Positions 1 through 9,149 of a DNA stretch of 64,000 nucleotides are shown piece after piece. Source of the stretch: Rhodospirillum rubrum ATCC 11170 (GTDB lineage Bacteria > Pseudomonadota > Alphaproteobacteria > Rhodospirillales > Rhodospirillaceae). Both the position numbers and the translations under genes were made by a program. The stretch is taken from NCBI RefSeq assembly GCF_000013085.1, contig NC_007643.1, positions 1,225,001 through 1,289,000 on the forward strand. The letters are read 5' to 3'. A model generated the notes under the pieces. It saw only the letters and a program-made list of their open reading frames with translations. It was not told the DNA's origin and ran no database searches. The first letter of the stretch is position 1, and each line of letters opens with the position of its first letter.

Positions 1-1
1 G

Positions 2-967
2 CTGTTTGGCTATCCGTTGCCCCGCGCCGTCGGCCGGCCGCTGTCCCTGCTGACCGCGGCGGGCGAAGACGGCGGCCCGCCCTGGCCGGCCCCGACCGGC
101 GAGGAAGAGGGGCCGCGTCGCGTCGAGGGGCGGCGTGCCGATGGCAGCGTCTTTCCCGCCGAGCTCAGTTTGCGGGCGCTGCGCCGTGAAAACGGCGGCG
201 GGCTGGTGGTGTTGTTCCTGCACGATCTTTCGGCCGAAGGGGGGGCAAAGAGCTTGGCGGAAAGCGGCCGCGCCGAGAGCGCCTTCCTTGATGTGCTCGC
301 CAGCGAACTGGTCGTTCCGGTGGAAGCGATGGCCCTGGCCCTGAGATCGAGCCACCCCGACCTTGAACGGGTCGAGCAGGCGCTATCGCTTCTCGGGCAG
401 ATCGCCACCGACGTGCGCGGCTTCGCCAATCTGGAAGCCGGCCGCGTCGCCTTGGAATTCGCCCCCGTCGAGGTGCGCGCCGTCTGCACCCGGGCGCGTG
501 CGGCCGTTCTGGCGCCGGCGGCGGAATTCGGCCTGAAGGTCGGTGTTTCCGTCGCCCCCGATACGCCCGAAACCATCCTCGGCGACGAAGCCCTGCTTGA
601 AACCGTGCTGACCAATCTTCTTGATTGCGCCTTGCAGTTCAACGCGCTCGATCCGGCCGCGCATGCCGCCTTGCCCGGCAGTATCACCTTGTCGGTGCGG
701 CCGCTGGACAATCCCCCCGGTCGCCTGCGCATCGAAGTGGGATGCCCCGCCAGCGAGGGGGGGCGCGACGGCCTGGATCCGGCCAGCCGGCGGCGCGGGC
801 CGATCCTGCCCGGCGCCCGGTTGCGGCTGGAACCCGTCGGCAGTCGCGGGCGGACCGGCACCATTCTGGTGATCACCCGGCGCTTGGCCGAATTGATGGG
901 TGGCCGGGTCGGCATGGAAAGCTTCCCCGGACGCGGCACCGTGTTGTGGTTCGAACTCGACGATTAG
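2..967 (+). CDS. PAS/histidine-kinase-like sensor protein, 3' part only, kinase motifs degenerate
   Basis: The frame is open from the left edge, so the gene starts upstream of the window and at least 321 residues are seen. The first ~75 residues look like the end of a PAS domain (ADGSVFPAELSL, then VVLFLHDLS). A HisKA-like helix and a HATPase_c-like domain follow, ending in LMGGRVGMESFPGRG, a normal G2-type region. The expected phosphoacceptor histidine is a serine (FLDVLASEL where SHEL is usual), and the second N-box asparagine is cysteine (NLLDCALQF). Family knowledge says both residues are needed for catalysis, so I infer a pseudokinase or signalling scaffold rather than an active histidine kinase. 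Its partner would lie upstream. A family-1 intergenic repeat begins at its stop codon. Confidence 0.75.
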   Translation: MFGYPLPRAVGRPLSLLTAAGEDGGPPWPAPTGEEEGPRRVEGRRADGSVFPAELSLRALRRENGGGLVVLFLHDLSAEGGAKSLAESGRAESAFLDVLASELVVPVEAMALALRSSHPDLERVEQALSLLGQIATDVRGFANLEAGRVALEFAPVEVRAVCTRARAAVLAPAAEFGLKVGVSVAPDTPETILGDEALLETVLTNLLDCALQFNALDPAAHAALPGSITLSVRPLDNPPGRLRIEVGCPASEGGRDGLDPASRRRGPILPGARLRLEPVGSRGRTGTILVITRRLAELMGGRVGMESFPGRGTVLWFELDD

Positions 968-1037
968 AACAAATCCCCGAGCGCTCGGAACCAGAGCGCG
1001 ACGACGATTTGCTTCACTGTCAGTATTCTGGAGCGGG
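967..1037 (+). repeat. Interspersed intergenic repeat, family 1, copy A
   Basis: This ~70-bp unit contains AAATCCCCGAGCG, then CCAGAGCGCG, then GACGATTTGCTT, and ends near ATTCTGGAGCG. Similar units lie at 10338-10410 on the same strand and at 51435-51501 on the opposite strand. It begins at the stop codon of the upstream gene. Function is unknown. Confidence 0.6.
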
Positions 1038-1066
1038 TGCGGGGACCAAGTTTCACGCGTCCCGCC

Positions 1067-3820
1067 CTAGGCGAAGGCCTCGCCTAGGCTGACTCTCAAA
1101 GAGTCGGGCCTGTTCCACTGGCGGGCCCAGGGGAAAATGTCTTCGCCCGGCATGGGGCGGGCAATGCCGAAGCCTTGGGCGAAATCGCACCCATAGCGGC
1201 CAAGGGCGGCGCAATGGGCCAAGGTCTCGGCGCCTTCGGCGACCACCTTGCGCCCCAGGGCATGGGACATGGCGACGATGCTCTGCACCATGGCCTGATC
1301 CTGGGCGTTTTCAAGAATATCGGTGACGAAGGACCGGTCGATCTTCAAATGGGTCACCGGGAGCCGGCGGAAATAGGTGAGCGACGAATAGCCCGTGCCG
1401 AAATCATCAAGGGCGAAATCCACGCCGAAGCGCTTGCAGTCCCACATCTTTTCCGAAATCGCCGCAAGGTCGCGCATGGCGGTGGTCTCGACGATCTCAA
1501 GGGTCACCTCTTCGGGGTGGACCGCGGGAAACTCGGCGAGAATGGCGGCGAAGCGCGCGACGAAGCTGTCTTGCTGAAGGTGGTAGCCGAAAAGATTGAC
1601 CCCGACGGTGAGGCTCAGCCCCATGTCCTGCCAGCGTTCCTTTTGTCGCAGGGCCTCGCGCAAGATCCATTCGCCGAGCGGAACCGTTAAATCGGTGTCC
1701 TCGATGTCGGGAAGAAAGGCGCCGGGCAACAGCAGGCCGCGCTCGGGGTGGCGCCAGCGGATCAAGGCTTCCACTCCGGAGAAGACGCCGCTGACAAGGT
1801 CGATGGTCGGCTGATAGTGAAGCTGGAATTCATTTGCTTCAAGCGCGGCGACCATGCGGTTATAATAGGTCTGGCGCTCCTTGTGGAGGCGGTCCTTTTC
1901 CGCATCGAAGTAATGGATGCGGTTGCGGCCCTGACGCTTGGCCTCGTACATCGCCTGATCGGCATGGCGGATAAGGGCGTCGGCCTCCTGCTCGGCGTCG
2001 CGGGGAAAAGTGGTGATCCCCATGCTGACGGTCAGGGTGACCTGCCTGCCGCCGACGGAATAGGGCGTGGCGATCGAGTCCATCATGCGCCGCACGACCC
2101 GCTCCACCTCGGCTTCGGCCTTGAAGCCACACAGCAAAACCACGAATTCGTCGCCACCCAAACGGGCGACGGTGTCTTCCGCCCGGGCGTTCTGCTGCAA
2201 GCGTCGGGCGACCTCGATCAACAGGGCGTCGCCGACGCTATGCCCCCAGGTGTCATTGATGGGTTTGAAGCTATCGAGATCAAGGTAGCAGACGGCGAGC
2301 AGATCTTGCCGACGGACGGCCAGGGCCAGGGCTTGTCCCATGCGGTCGGCCAGAAGCAGGCGATTGGGCAAATTGGTCAAGCTGTCGTGGTAGGCGAGGA
2401 ATTCGGTCCGGTCGAGGTCTTCCTTGATCTCGGTGACATCCTTGATCGCGCCGACCAGCCGCCGCACAGACAGATCCTCGGCCCGCTCGAGTTTCCCCGC
2501 CCCGTGAATCCAGCGAACGGCCCCGTCGCTCGGCCGGATGATGCGGTATTGGATATCGAATTCGCCGGTATCCAAAGCGTCTCGTTCGGCGAAATAATCG
2601 AGCACTCCCCCCCGATCCTCCGGGTAGATCAGGGCGTGCCAAGCGTCCCGTGTTCGGGGGTGACGGCCGTCGAGTCCGAAGATGGCTTCTTGTTCGGGCG
2701 ATCGCATCCAGAGGTTGGCGGAGAGATCGAGGATGAAGGTACTCAATCCGCCAACCTCGCAGGCCGCCGCCAGCGCGTTATCCGACTCGCGCAAGGTTCT
2801 AAGGACGGTCTGGGTTTGTTCGTTGCTCTCACGAAGCCGGGTGGCGTCTTCTTTTTGTCTTCTCCAAAAAAAATATAAAATAAACAGGGATAGATAAAAT
2901 AAAGATAGAAAAAATGCGACAAATAACAGGCTGATGTTTCGAGTTTCATACCATTCTGACAGATAGTCGTCTTCTGATATTTCGCATAAGACATGCATGT
3001 CCGCAGAAGGAATTTGAGCGATGGTAATAATGTTTGTTGTGTTGTCCGATGGATCGATGTGGCGTTGGGTTCCATCCTGAATGGGGTGGTCTGGACGATC
3101 ATCGAAGGGATGAGGGGGGGCGGGATTGGCGGGGGCTTTCGCGCCTATGGTGGTGGGCTCGGTGCTGACGATCAGCGAGCGATCTTCCGAAAACAGGCTG
3201 AGCCTGTCCCTCCCGCCCAGGGTATACCCGGAAACGAGGTGCTGAAAGCGATCGGTCGGAACCGGCATGGCGACGATGCCGCCGAAGGTTCCGTCGGCTT
3301 TTGTGTAGGATCTGGAAAAGATGATAACCGGCTTTTTCGAAAGGCGGCTGATCAGAACCGGGCTCGCCACCAAGCCGGTCTTGGTGCCGTTTTTTAAGCT
3401 AATGAAATAGTCTCGGTCAGAGACACTGAAATTTAAAGGAGTGTTTAGGCCTTCGTGAAATATTATTTCGCCTTTTTCGTTTGTAATGGAAATATTTTCG
3501 TTGTCTCGGAATATCAAGAATTGGTTTGATAGAAGGTTTTCAATCTGTTCTTTTTCTCGTTTTCCTATGTGATTATCCTTTTCAATCACATAAGCGATTG
3601 TATTGAGTGATATTTCAACTTTTTCTAGGTAATTTGTCGTGCTTTGCCTTATGGCTTTGGTTAGGTCCTTTGAGTGTGCTTCGGCCCGCCAAACGTCGCG
3701 GGCTCTTAGTTCTTTAAGGCCGCCATAGGTGGCGAAAAAAGCGAAGGCGGTAACCAGAAGGGCCGTAGAGCACAGGAATAAAACGAACCGGCTATCCGAA
3801 CGCGAAGGAATGCGAAGCAT
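1067..3820 (-). CDS. Membrane-anchored PAS-GGDEF-EAL cyclic-di-GMP enzyme
   Basis: A 917-residue inner-membrane protein that should make and/or degrade cyclic-di-GMP. A TM helix at about 13-35 and a second near 295-317 enclose a periplasmic sensor domain of about 260 residues. A PAS/PAC domain (about 345-460), GGDEF and EAL domains follow. GGDEF is intact (RLGGDEF) with the inhibitory RxxD site just before it (RAED). The EAL domain keeps EAL, LEIVETT, DDFGTGYSSL, the catalytic lysine in LKIDRSF and VVAEGAET, so phosphodiesterase activity is expected. GAGG stands five bases before the ATG, which supports this start. The first third is clearly more AT-rich and uses rarer codons than the rest, which suggests a separate history for the sensor half. 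It is a single-gene unit with a ~120-bp leader. Confidence 0.93.
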   Translation of the reverse strand: MLRIPSRSDSRFVLFLCSTALLVTAFAFFATYGGLKELRARDVWRAEAHSKDLTKAIRQSTTNYLEKVEISLNTIAYVIEKDNHIGKREKEQIENLLSNQFLIFRDNENISITNEKGEIIFHEGLNTPLNFSVSDRDYFISLKNGTKTGLVASPVLISRLSKKPVIIFSRSYTKADGTFGGIVAMPVPTDRFQHLVSGYTLGGRDRLSLFSEDRSLIVSTEPTTIGAKAPANPAPPHPFDDRPDHPIQDGTQRHIDPSDNTTNIITIAQIPSADMHVLCEISEDDYLSEWYETRNISLLFVAFFLSLFYLSLFILYFFWRRQKEDATRLRESNEQTQTVLRTLRESDNALAAACEVGGLSTFILDLSANLWMRSPEQEAIFGLDGRHPRTRDAWHALIYPEDRGGVLDYFAERDALDTGEFDIQYRIIRPSDGAVRWIHGAGKLERAEDLSVRRLVGAIKDVTEIKEDLDRTEFLAYHDSLTNLPNRLLLADRMGQALALAVRRQDLLAVCYLDLDSFKPINDTWGHSVGDALLIEVARRLQQNARAEDTVARLGGDEFVVLLCGFKAEAEVERVVRRMMDSIATPYSVGGRQVTLTVSMGITTFPRDAEQEADALIRHADQAMYEAKRQGRNRIHYFDAEKDRLHKERQTYYNRMVAALEANEFQLHYQPTIDLVSGVFSGVEALIRWRHPERGLLLPGAFLPDIEDTDLTVPLGEWILREALRQKERWQDMGLSLTVGVNLFGYHLQQDSFVARFAAILAEFPAVHPEEVTLEIVETTAMRDLAAISEKMWDCKRFGVDFALDDFGTGYSSLTYFRRLPVTHLKIDRSFVTDILENAQDQAMVQSIVAMSHALGRKVVAEGAETLAHCAALGRYGCDFAQGFGIARPMPGEDIFPWARQWNRPDSLRVSLGEAFA

Positions 3821-3941
3821 TATTACCTCAAAGGGCCTTAAGGCGACGATCCGGGGGCGGTCCCCACGACTGTGTCGCCCTAAAGTACCAGAGATATATT
3901 AAAGTATCCGTACAAAATGATCGTTGATCAGCCCGATTTGT

Positions 3942-4604
3942 CTAACCCCCGAAGGGCAGGCGGGCGACAAGGCTGAAGGGGGTGGCGCGGTCGTCTTGCC
4001 CGAACACGCAGAGATCGCGAAAGCTCACCGGGATCGCCAGGGCCGGGGCCAGCCACTCGGCCAGGGCCCGGCTCAGGGCCTCGCGGCGGTCGGCATCGAT
4101 CAAGGGGCCGCTCAGCGTCATGTGAAAGCGATAGTCGCCCAGGACATAAGGATATCCCCAGCGCGCGAGGTGGGCGTCTTGTGACGGGGTCAGGCCGGCG
4201 GCGCGGCGGCGGGCCAGATCGGCGGGGTCGGAGGGCGCGCGGAAGGGTTCGAAGCTGCGCAGGCAGCCCGCGGCCAGGGCGTCGATCGCCGGGACCGGGG
4301 CCGGTGGCACCAGGGCGAGGAACGGCCCCAGGGCGCGCACCGTCAAGGTCAGCGGCGGCGGGGCGGCGCGGTGAAGGGCGAAGCGCCGCGCCGCGTCGAT
4401 CACCAGATCGGGGGTGGCGCCGGCGGCCAGGGCGAAGGGCGCCTTCAAGGTGGCGTGGAAGCCATAGTGACGGGGGTCGGCGGTCAGGGCGTGAAGGGTT
4501 TCGGCCGAAAATCCGGCGAGCGGCGGCGGGTTGGACAGCCACAGCGCCGTTTTCTCGGCAAGCGGGTGATCGGCCGGCGGGGCGGCGTAAAGGGCAAGGC
4601 GCAA
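3942..4604 (-). CDS. DUF1045 / putative phosphonate metabolism protein (2H phosphoesterase-like)
   Basis: This is a 220-residue protein of the DUF1045 family, which accompanies C-P lyase genes and resembles 2H phosphoesterases. Two H-x-T/S-type motifs are visible: FHATLKAPF near residue 50 and FHMTLSGPL about 120 residues later. I chose the TTG start at 4604 because it gives the family N-terminus RLALYAAPPADHP, has AAAGGA about nine bases upstream, and lies 20 bp after the phnM stop. A longer frame runs up to 4682 but overlaps phnM. It is probably cotranscribed with phnM. Its substrate is not known from the sequence; a role in cyclic phosphate or phosphonate intermediates is inferred. Confidence 0.8.
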   Translation of the reverse strand: MRLALYAAPPADHPLAEKTALWLSNPPPLAGFSAETLHALTADPRHYGFHATLKAPFALAAGATPDLVIDAARRFALHRAAPPPLTLTVRALGPFLALVPPAPVPAIDALAAGCLRSFEPFRAPSDPADLARRRAAGLTPSQDAHLARWGYPYVLGDYRFHMTLSGPLIDADRREALSRALAEWLAPALAIPVSFRDLCVFGQDDRATPFSLVARLPFGG

Positions 4605-4624
4605 GACGGGCGATCCTTTGTCGG

Positions 4625-5767
4625 TCAGAGAACCCGGCGTCCGCCCCGCCAAACGGCGCGGACCACCGGAAGGCCATCGCACAAACGCACCCGCAGCAGA
4701 TCGGCGCGCAAGCCGGCTTCGATTCGCCCGCGGTCGTCGAGGCCGAGCATGGAGGCGACCGAGTCGCTGACCAGGGCCAGGGCATCGGGTAGCGCCATCC
4801 CCAAGCGTTCGGTGAGCAGAAAGGGGGCGTGAAGCAGGCTCATCGGCGCGTAATCGCTCGACAACGCATCAAGCATGCCGTCGCGGGCGAGATCGATGGC
4901 GGCCATATTGCCCGAGTGCGATCCGCCGCGCACGACGTTGGGGGCGCCCATGACCGTGCGCAATCCGGCGCCATGGGCCAGGGTCGCCGCCGCCATGGTC
5001 ACCGGGAATTCGGCGATGGTCACGCCATCGGCCAGGGCCTGGGACACATGCTGCTCGGTGGTGTCGTCATGGCTGGCAAGGAGAATCGCCCGGGCCCGAC
5101 AGAAGGCGACGACGGCCCGGCGATGATCGGTGACGGTGCGCTCCTGGCGCTCCAGCCCTTGGTTGAGAATACGCTCCATCTCGGCTTCATCGCCCATGCG
5201 GGCGCGATGGAAACGCTTCCAGGTCTCGATATCGCGGAACTGGCGTTGACCGGGGGTGTGGTCCATCAGCGAGACCAACCTGACCAACGGGTCGCCGCCA
5301 TGGGTTTCGAACAACTCGACCACGCAAGGGTCGGATAATTCGCAGCGCAGATGAAGCTGGTGGTCGGCGCGCAGCAGATCTTGGGCGCGGGCATGGCGGA
5401 TGGCGGCGATCAATTCGGCCAGAAGCTGGCGACGGCTGCCCCGGTCCTGGTACTCGCCAATGGCGATGGCATCGAGAACCGTGGTGATCCCGGCGCCGAT
5501 CAACTGGGCGTCATGGGCGAGCACCGCCGCCATCGGAAAGGGCCAGCGCACGCCGTTGCGCGGCTCCAGGTGGCTCTCGGCGTTATCCGTATGCAACTCG
5601 ATCAATCCGGGGACAAGCATGTCGCCCCCCAAATCCTCGGCGCCAGCCAGGGCGCAGCCGCCGCGATCGACGGCGGCGATCGTTTCGCCGCTTATCCGAA
5701 GCGACCCGGCGAAAACCTCGCGTCGTCCGACGATGGTGGCATTGGTCAGCAACACGTCGTCGGACAT
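4625..5767 (-). CDS. phnM: PhnM-type alpha-D-ribose 1-methylphosphonate 5-triphosphate diphosphatase
   Basis: A 380-residue metal-dependent amidohydrolase-fold enzyme. PhnM removes pyrophosphate from ribose methylphosphonate triphosphate, the step before C-P lyase. The metal-site motif GLIELHTDN is at 54-62, followed by the family segment WPFPMAAVLAHDAQ. A second signature, ASHDDTTEQH, lies near the middle, with APNVVRGGSHSGN and SSDYAP further on. Length is normal. The remaining C-P lyase genes (phnGHIJKL) are not nearby, so this is an orphan pair with the DUF1045 gene. Either the core lies elsewhere in the genome, or the enzyme acts on another phosphate ester. Confidence 0.92.
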   Translation of the reverse strand: MSDDVLLTNATIVGRREVFAGSLRISGETIAAVDRGGCALAGAEDLGGDMLVPGLIELHTDNAESHLEPRNGVRWPFPMAAVLAHDAQLIGAGITTVLDAIAIGEYQDRGSRRQLLAELIAAIRHARAQDLLRADHQLHLRCELSDPCVVELFETHGGDPLVRLVSLMDHTPGQRQFRDIETWKRFHRARMGDEAEMERILNQGLERQERTVTDHRRAVVAFCRARAILLASHDDTTEQHVSQALADGVTIAEFPVTMAAATLAHGAGLRTVMGAPNVVRGGSHSGNMAAIDLARDGMLDALSSDYAPMSLLHAPFLLTERLGMALPDALALVSDSVASMLGLDDRGRIEAGLRADLLRVRLCDGLPVVRAVWRGGRRVL

Positions 5768-5812
5768 CGGCGCCCTTTCGGCGGCGGAGCGGGGGAGGCC
5801 GGGAAAGCCCCT

Positions 5813-6844
5813 CTACAGATAAGCGGAAGCGACGTCTACCGTACTTTCGTAGCCGATTTTTTCCAGGTTTTTCGTCAACCAATCGTCGGCGGCCCGCCGG
5901 CCGATATCGCGCAGATGGAAAAGGAAGGGCAGTTCGGCGTTCAGCTTGCTCGACGCGCCCAGGCTTTTCAGATCGTCCTCGGCTTCGATGGCGTGGATCA
6001 GCATGCGCTTGTAGCGCTCGGGGTCGAGGGAGCCTTCATCGAGCATGCGGCCGACAAAGGCGATGGCGCGCATTTCGCGAAACATGCTGGCGTTGAAGGT
6101 GATCTCGTTCAGGCGATCGGCGATTTCCAGGCCGGTCATCGGCGTTTGCTCGCGAATCAACGGATTGATGCGGACCAGCAACAGATCGCGGACATCGGTT
6201 TCATAAATCAGCGGCCACAGCGCCGGATTGCCGACATAGCCGCCGTCCCAATAGGGAACGCCGTCGATCTCGACGGCCTGAAACAGATGGGGCAGGCAGG
6301 CCGAGGCGAGAACGGCGTCGACGCTCAGATCCTCGCGGGTGAAGATCCTTGGCCGGCCGGTGTGAACATTGGTCGCGGTGACGAACAAGGACAGGTCCCG
6401 GCAGGCGCGGACCGCGTCGAAATCGATGATGCGCTCGACGGTTTCGCGCAGGGGATTGATGTTGAGCGGATTGCTTTGATAGGGCGACAGGGCGCGGCCA
6501 AAGGCCGTCGACATCAGATAGCCCATGCTGTCGGCGACCGACCAGTTGCCAAGCCAGATAGCCAAAGGCGACCGCCGGATCGGGCTGAAGGCGGCGGCAT
6601 TGCTGATCGCCGTCCAGAAGCGCTCCAGGGTGTCGCGCGCCCCCTGGCGTCCGCTGTCGGCCAGTCCATGGGCAAGACAGGCGGCGTTCATCGCCCCGGC
6701 GCTGGTGCCCGACACCGCCTCGATGCGCAGGCGGGGTTCTTCCAACAGGCGGTCGAGCACCCCCCAGGTAAAGGCGCCGTGCGACCCGCCGCCCTGCAGG
6801 GCCAGGGTGACGCGACGGGTGGAGATCGGGGTTATGGTATTCAT
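5813..6844 (-). CDS. Patatin-like phospholipase / lipid acyl hydrolase
   Basis: 343 residues, cytoplasmic, with no signal peptide. It has the patatin catalytic dyad: oxyanion loop GGGSHG (18-23), nucleophile serine 48 in GTSAG, and Asp200 in DGG. The start at 6844 is preferred over the longer frame to 7087 because patatin homology begins at residues 11-13 and GGAG lies upstream. It lies 45 bp upstream of phnM on the same strand, so cotranscription is possible. Bacterial members act as phospholipase A or on polyhydroxybutyrate surfaces; which applies here cannot be told. Confidence 0.88.
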   Translation of the reverse strand: MNTITPISTRRVTLALQGGGSHGAFTWGVLDRLLEEPRLRIEAVSGTSAGAMNAACLAHGLADSGRQGARDTLERFWTAISNAAAFSPIRRSPLAIWLGNWSVADSMGYLMSTAFGRALSPYQSNPLNINPLRETVERIIDFDAVRACRDLSLFVTATNVHTGRPRIFTREDLSVDAVLASACLPHLFQAVEIDGVPYWDGGYVGNPALWPLIYETDVRDLLLVRINPLIREQTPMTGLEIADRLNEITFNASMFREMRAIAFVGRMLDEGSLDPERYKRMLIHAIEAEDDLKSLGASSKLNAELPFLFHLRDIGRRAADDWLTKNLEKIGYESTVDVASAYL

Positions 6845-7008
6845 CAAAGGGGCTCCGCGACGGGGGATTCCCTTGATAGATCGCCCCAGGACCAAGGGGG
6901 CGCAAGCCTCGAAATGCTGCACTGCAAAAAACGACTGGTCGGTATGGACAGCGATTATACCGACCAGTTGATTAGTCGACCGGGCGAATTTGCCGGGCGC
7001 GCAACGGC

Positions 7009-7905
7009 CTATCGGGCGTGAAGGGGGCTGGGGTCGTGGAACAGGGTGGTAACCTGTCGCCCCAGGCCATCGACCAGTTTGCGCCAAGCGGCGGCCTCGC
7101 GGCAGGACGCCCCCGGGCGGGCGGGTGAGTCGAGTCGGCCAAGAATGCGGTCGGCTTCGGCGAGCAGATCGTCAAGATCGCGCTCGGCCTCCGGGCTGAG
7201 CACCGCATCGGTGCAGCTATCAAGGATCTGTTCCATCCGCGCTGACAACGCCCCGATCAGCCGGGCCTCGGTCGGCGGCAGGGGCCGGGGTTGGAACTGG
7301 GCGAGCAGCGAGGCGCGCAACGGATCGAACGACCGGCCGTCATCGAGATAGGCGGCGATGGTATCAAGGGCGTTTTCGACATCCAGGGCCAAAGGCGGCG
7401 CCGGAGGGCGGCGGATCAGACCGGCGGCGCGGTCGGCTTCGCGGCACGATCGGCTGGCGGGAACCAGCACGGCGACCGAGCGCAGGGCGGTTTCGATATC
7501 GTTTTCGTCCATGGCGCCCGAGCAGGGCCGGGACGTTGGCGGCGTGGCGCAAGCAAGGGGGCTGGCCGGCGGCGGCACGTCGGCGCCCCACAGGTCCGGG
7601 CTGGCCAAATCGGCCGCTGGACGCTCGCACCGACCTTCGATGCGGTTGAGCAAACCGTCGATTTCCTCGGTGATCGCCGACAGGCGCAGGCGCTCCTGGG
7701 GGGTCAGCGGTCGACCATCCTTGCCATGGGCCAGAAGTTCGGCCTCCACGAACAGGGCATCGAGCAGACGGAAGCGGTCGGCCTTGCCGTCCGCCCCCTC
7801 TTCGGTCCGCTCGCTGCGGGGCGCGTCGGCCGACGGCGTCATCGGTTGGCCTTGCGGCCGTCCGCTGTCTTGCCCCGTGCTACCCCATGGAAAAGCTTCT
7901 CTCAT
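7009..7905 (-). CDS. Hypothetical protein, alpha-helical, cytoplasmic
   Basis: 298 residues with codon use typical of this genome. I do not recognise a family. It has no signal peptide or TM segment and is rich in Ala, Arg, Asp and Leu. Two helical segments rich in acidic and leucine residues stand out: LLDALFVEAELLAHGKDGR, and AERDLDDLLAEADRILGRL near the C-terminus. A proline-rich linker separates them. The start is uncertain: ATG at 7905 has GGGG about nine bases upstream, and ATG at 7842 has AAGG about ten bases upstream. The opposite-strand frames here have unlikely composition, so the minus-strand reading is preferred. Confidence 0.55.
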   Translation of the reverse strand: MREAFPWGSTGQDSGRPQGQPMTPSADAPRSERTEEGADGKADRFRLLDALFVEAELLAHGKDGRPLTPQERLRLSAITEEIDGLLNRIEGRCERPAADLASPDLWGADVPPPASPLACATPPTSRPCSGAMDENDIETALRSVAVLVPASRSCREADRAAGLIRRPPAPPLALDVENALDTIAAYLDDGRSFDPLRASLLAQFQPRPLPPTEARLIGALSARMEQILDSCTDAVLSPEAERDLDDLLAEADRILGRLDSPARPGASCREAAAWRKLVDGLGRQVTTLFHDPSPLHAR

Positions 7906-8048
7906 CGAAGCCCCAATCCCTATCCCAAAACCATTTAAGGCGGAAAGCAGCGCTCTTAGTTGCTTCGCTACTTCAGAACGTAGCCCTAAACGATTGATAA
8001 GGCGTAAACGTTGCCCAACCGGCGGGAGAGGGGAAAACGGCGGCGCGC

Positions 8049-9149
8049 TCAGCCCAAGGCGCGGCCGGCCTGACGCCGGGGCTGGGCGGCGGCGGGCCGG
8101 GGGCTGGCGGCGGCCAGCCTTTCGCGGGCCAGGGTGTCGGCAATGACGGCGGTGGTGCGGTTCTCGCGCACCGCGCGATCAAGGATTTTCGCCGTTGTCG
8201 CGCCGATCCCTTCGATTTTCCCGAGGATTTCCGCGCGGTCGACCCGGCCATCGTGTTCGGCGGCGATGGCGATGATGCCGCCGGCATTGGCGACGTAATC
8301 GGGAACATAAAGGATGCCCCGGTCGTGGAGCAGGGCGGCATGGCGGGGCTGGGCAAGCTGGTTGTTGGCCAGACCGGCGACGATCGGAACGTTGAGCGCG
8401 GCGATGACCTGATCGTCGAGTATAGCCCCCAGGGCGCAAGGGGCCATCACATCGGCTTTGATCGAAAGAATACGGTCGGCCTCGACCGCCACGGCGCCGG
8501 TCTCCCCGGCCAGGGCCCTGGCGCGGGCCGGATCGAGATCGGCGACCACCACCAGGGCGCCTTCGGCCTGGAGCAGGCGGGCGAGATGGGCGCCAACCTG
8601 GCCGCAGCCTTGAATGGCGATGGTAAGGCCGGCCAACCCGTCACGGCCCAAGCGATGGCGGACGGCGGCGCGCATGGCCGCCAGCCCGCCACGCGCCGTA
8701 TAGGGCGAGGGATCGCCGACGGTGACGGCGCCTTTGGCCGAGCGGCCCAGCGCATGGCGGGTTTCCTCGCCGATGATGTCCATATCGGCCGCCGAGGTGC
8801 CGACATCCTCGGCGGTGCGATAGGCGCCGCCCAGGCGGTCGACGGCGCGGCCGAAGGCCCGCAGCAGCTCGGGCGATTTTTCGCTCCGCGACTCGCCCAG
8901 GATCACCGCCTTGCCGCCGCCCAAAGCCAGACCGGCCAGGGCGTTCTTGTAGCTCATGGCCCGCGACAGCCGCAGCACATCGGCCAGGGCCTCTTCCTCG
9001 CTGCGATAGGGCCACATCCGGCAGCCGCCAACGGCGGGGCCAAGGGCGGTGCTGTGAATGGCGATGATGGCGCGCAGACCCGAGGCGGCGTCGCGGGCGA
9101 AGACGACGCTTTCGTGATCGTCGAAGGGGTCGGCGAAAAAAATGCTCAT
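8049..9149 (-). CDS. Glu/Leu/Phe/Val dehydrogenase, leucine dehydrogenase type
   Basis: A 366-residue NAD-dependent amino-acid dehydrogenase that would oxidatively deaminate branched-chain or aromatic amino acids to 2-oxo acids. The N-terminal substrate domain has GGCRMWPY, Lys68 in SYKNALAGL and Lys80 in GGGKAV. These match the substrate-binding and catalytic lysine positions of leucine dehydrogenase. The Rossmann domain has GCGQVG at 181-186. The start at 9149 has GGGAGAG upstream and gives the family N-terminus; the longer frame adds 20 unrelated residues. The C-terminus carries a short Ala/Arg-rich tail. It is divergent from the LysR gene at 9411, which may control it. Exact amino-acid preference cannot be read from the sequence. 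Confidence 0.9.
   Translation of the reverse strand: MSIFFADPFDDHESVVFARDAASGLRAIIAIHSTALGPAVGGCRMWPYRSEEEALADVLRLSRAMSYKNALAGLALGGGKAVILGESRSEKSPELLRAFGRAVDRLGGAYRTAEDVGTSAADMDIIGEETRHALGRSAKGAVTVGDPSPYTARGGLAAMRAAVRHRLGRDGLAGLTIAIQGCGQVGAHLARLLQAEGALVVVADLDPARARALAGETGAVAVEADRILSIKADVMAPCALGAILDDQVIAALNVPIVAGLANNQLAQPRHAALLHDRGILYVPDYVANAGGIIAIAAEHDGRVDRAEILGKIEGIGATTAKILDRAVRENRTTAVIADTLARERLAAASPRPAAAQPRRQAGRALG

Noticed and set aside
5351-7021. Long plus-strand open frame (556 codons) opposite phnM and the patatin gene
   Set aside because: It is antisense to two genes with intact catalytic motifs; its His/Gln/Gly-rich composition is a GC-bias shadow.
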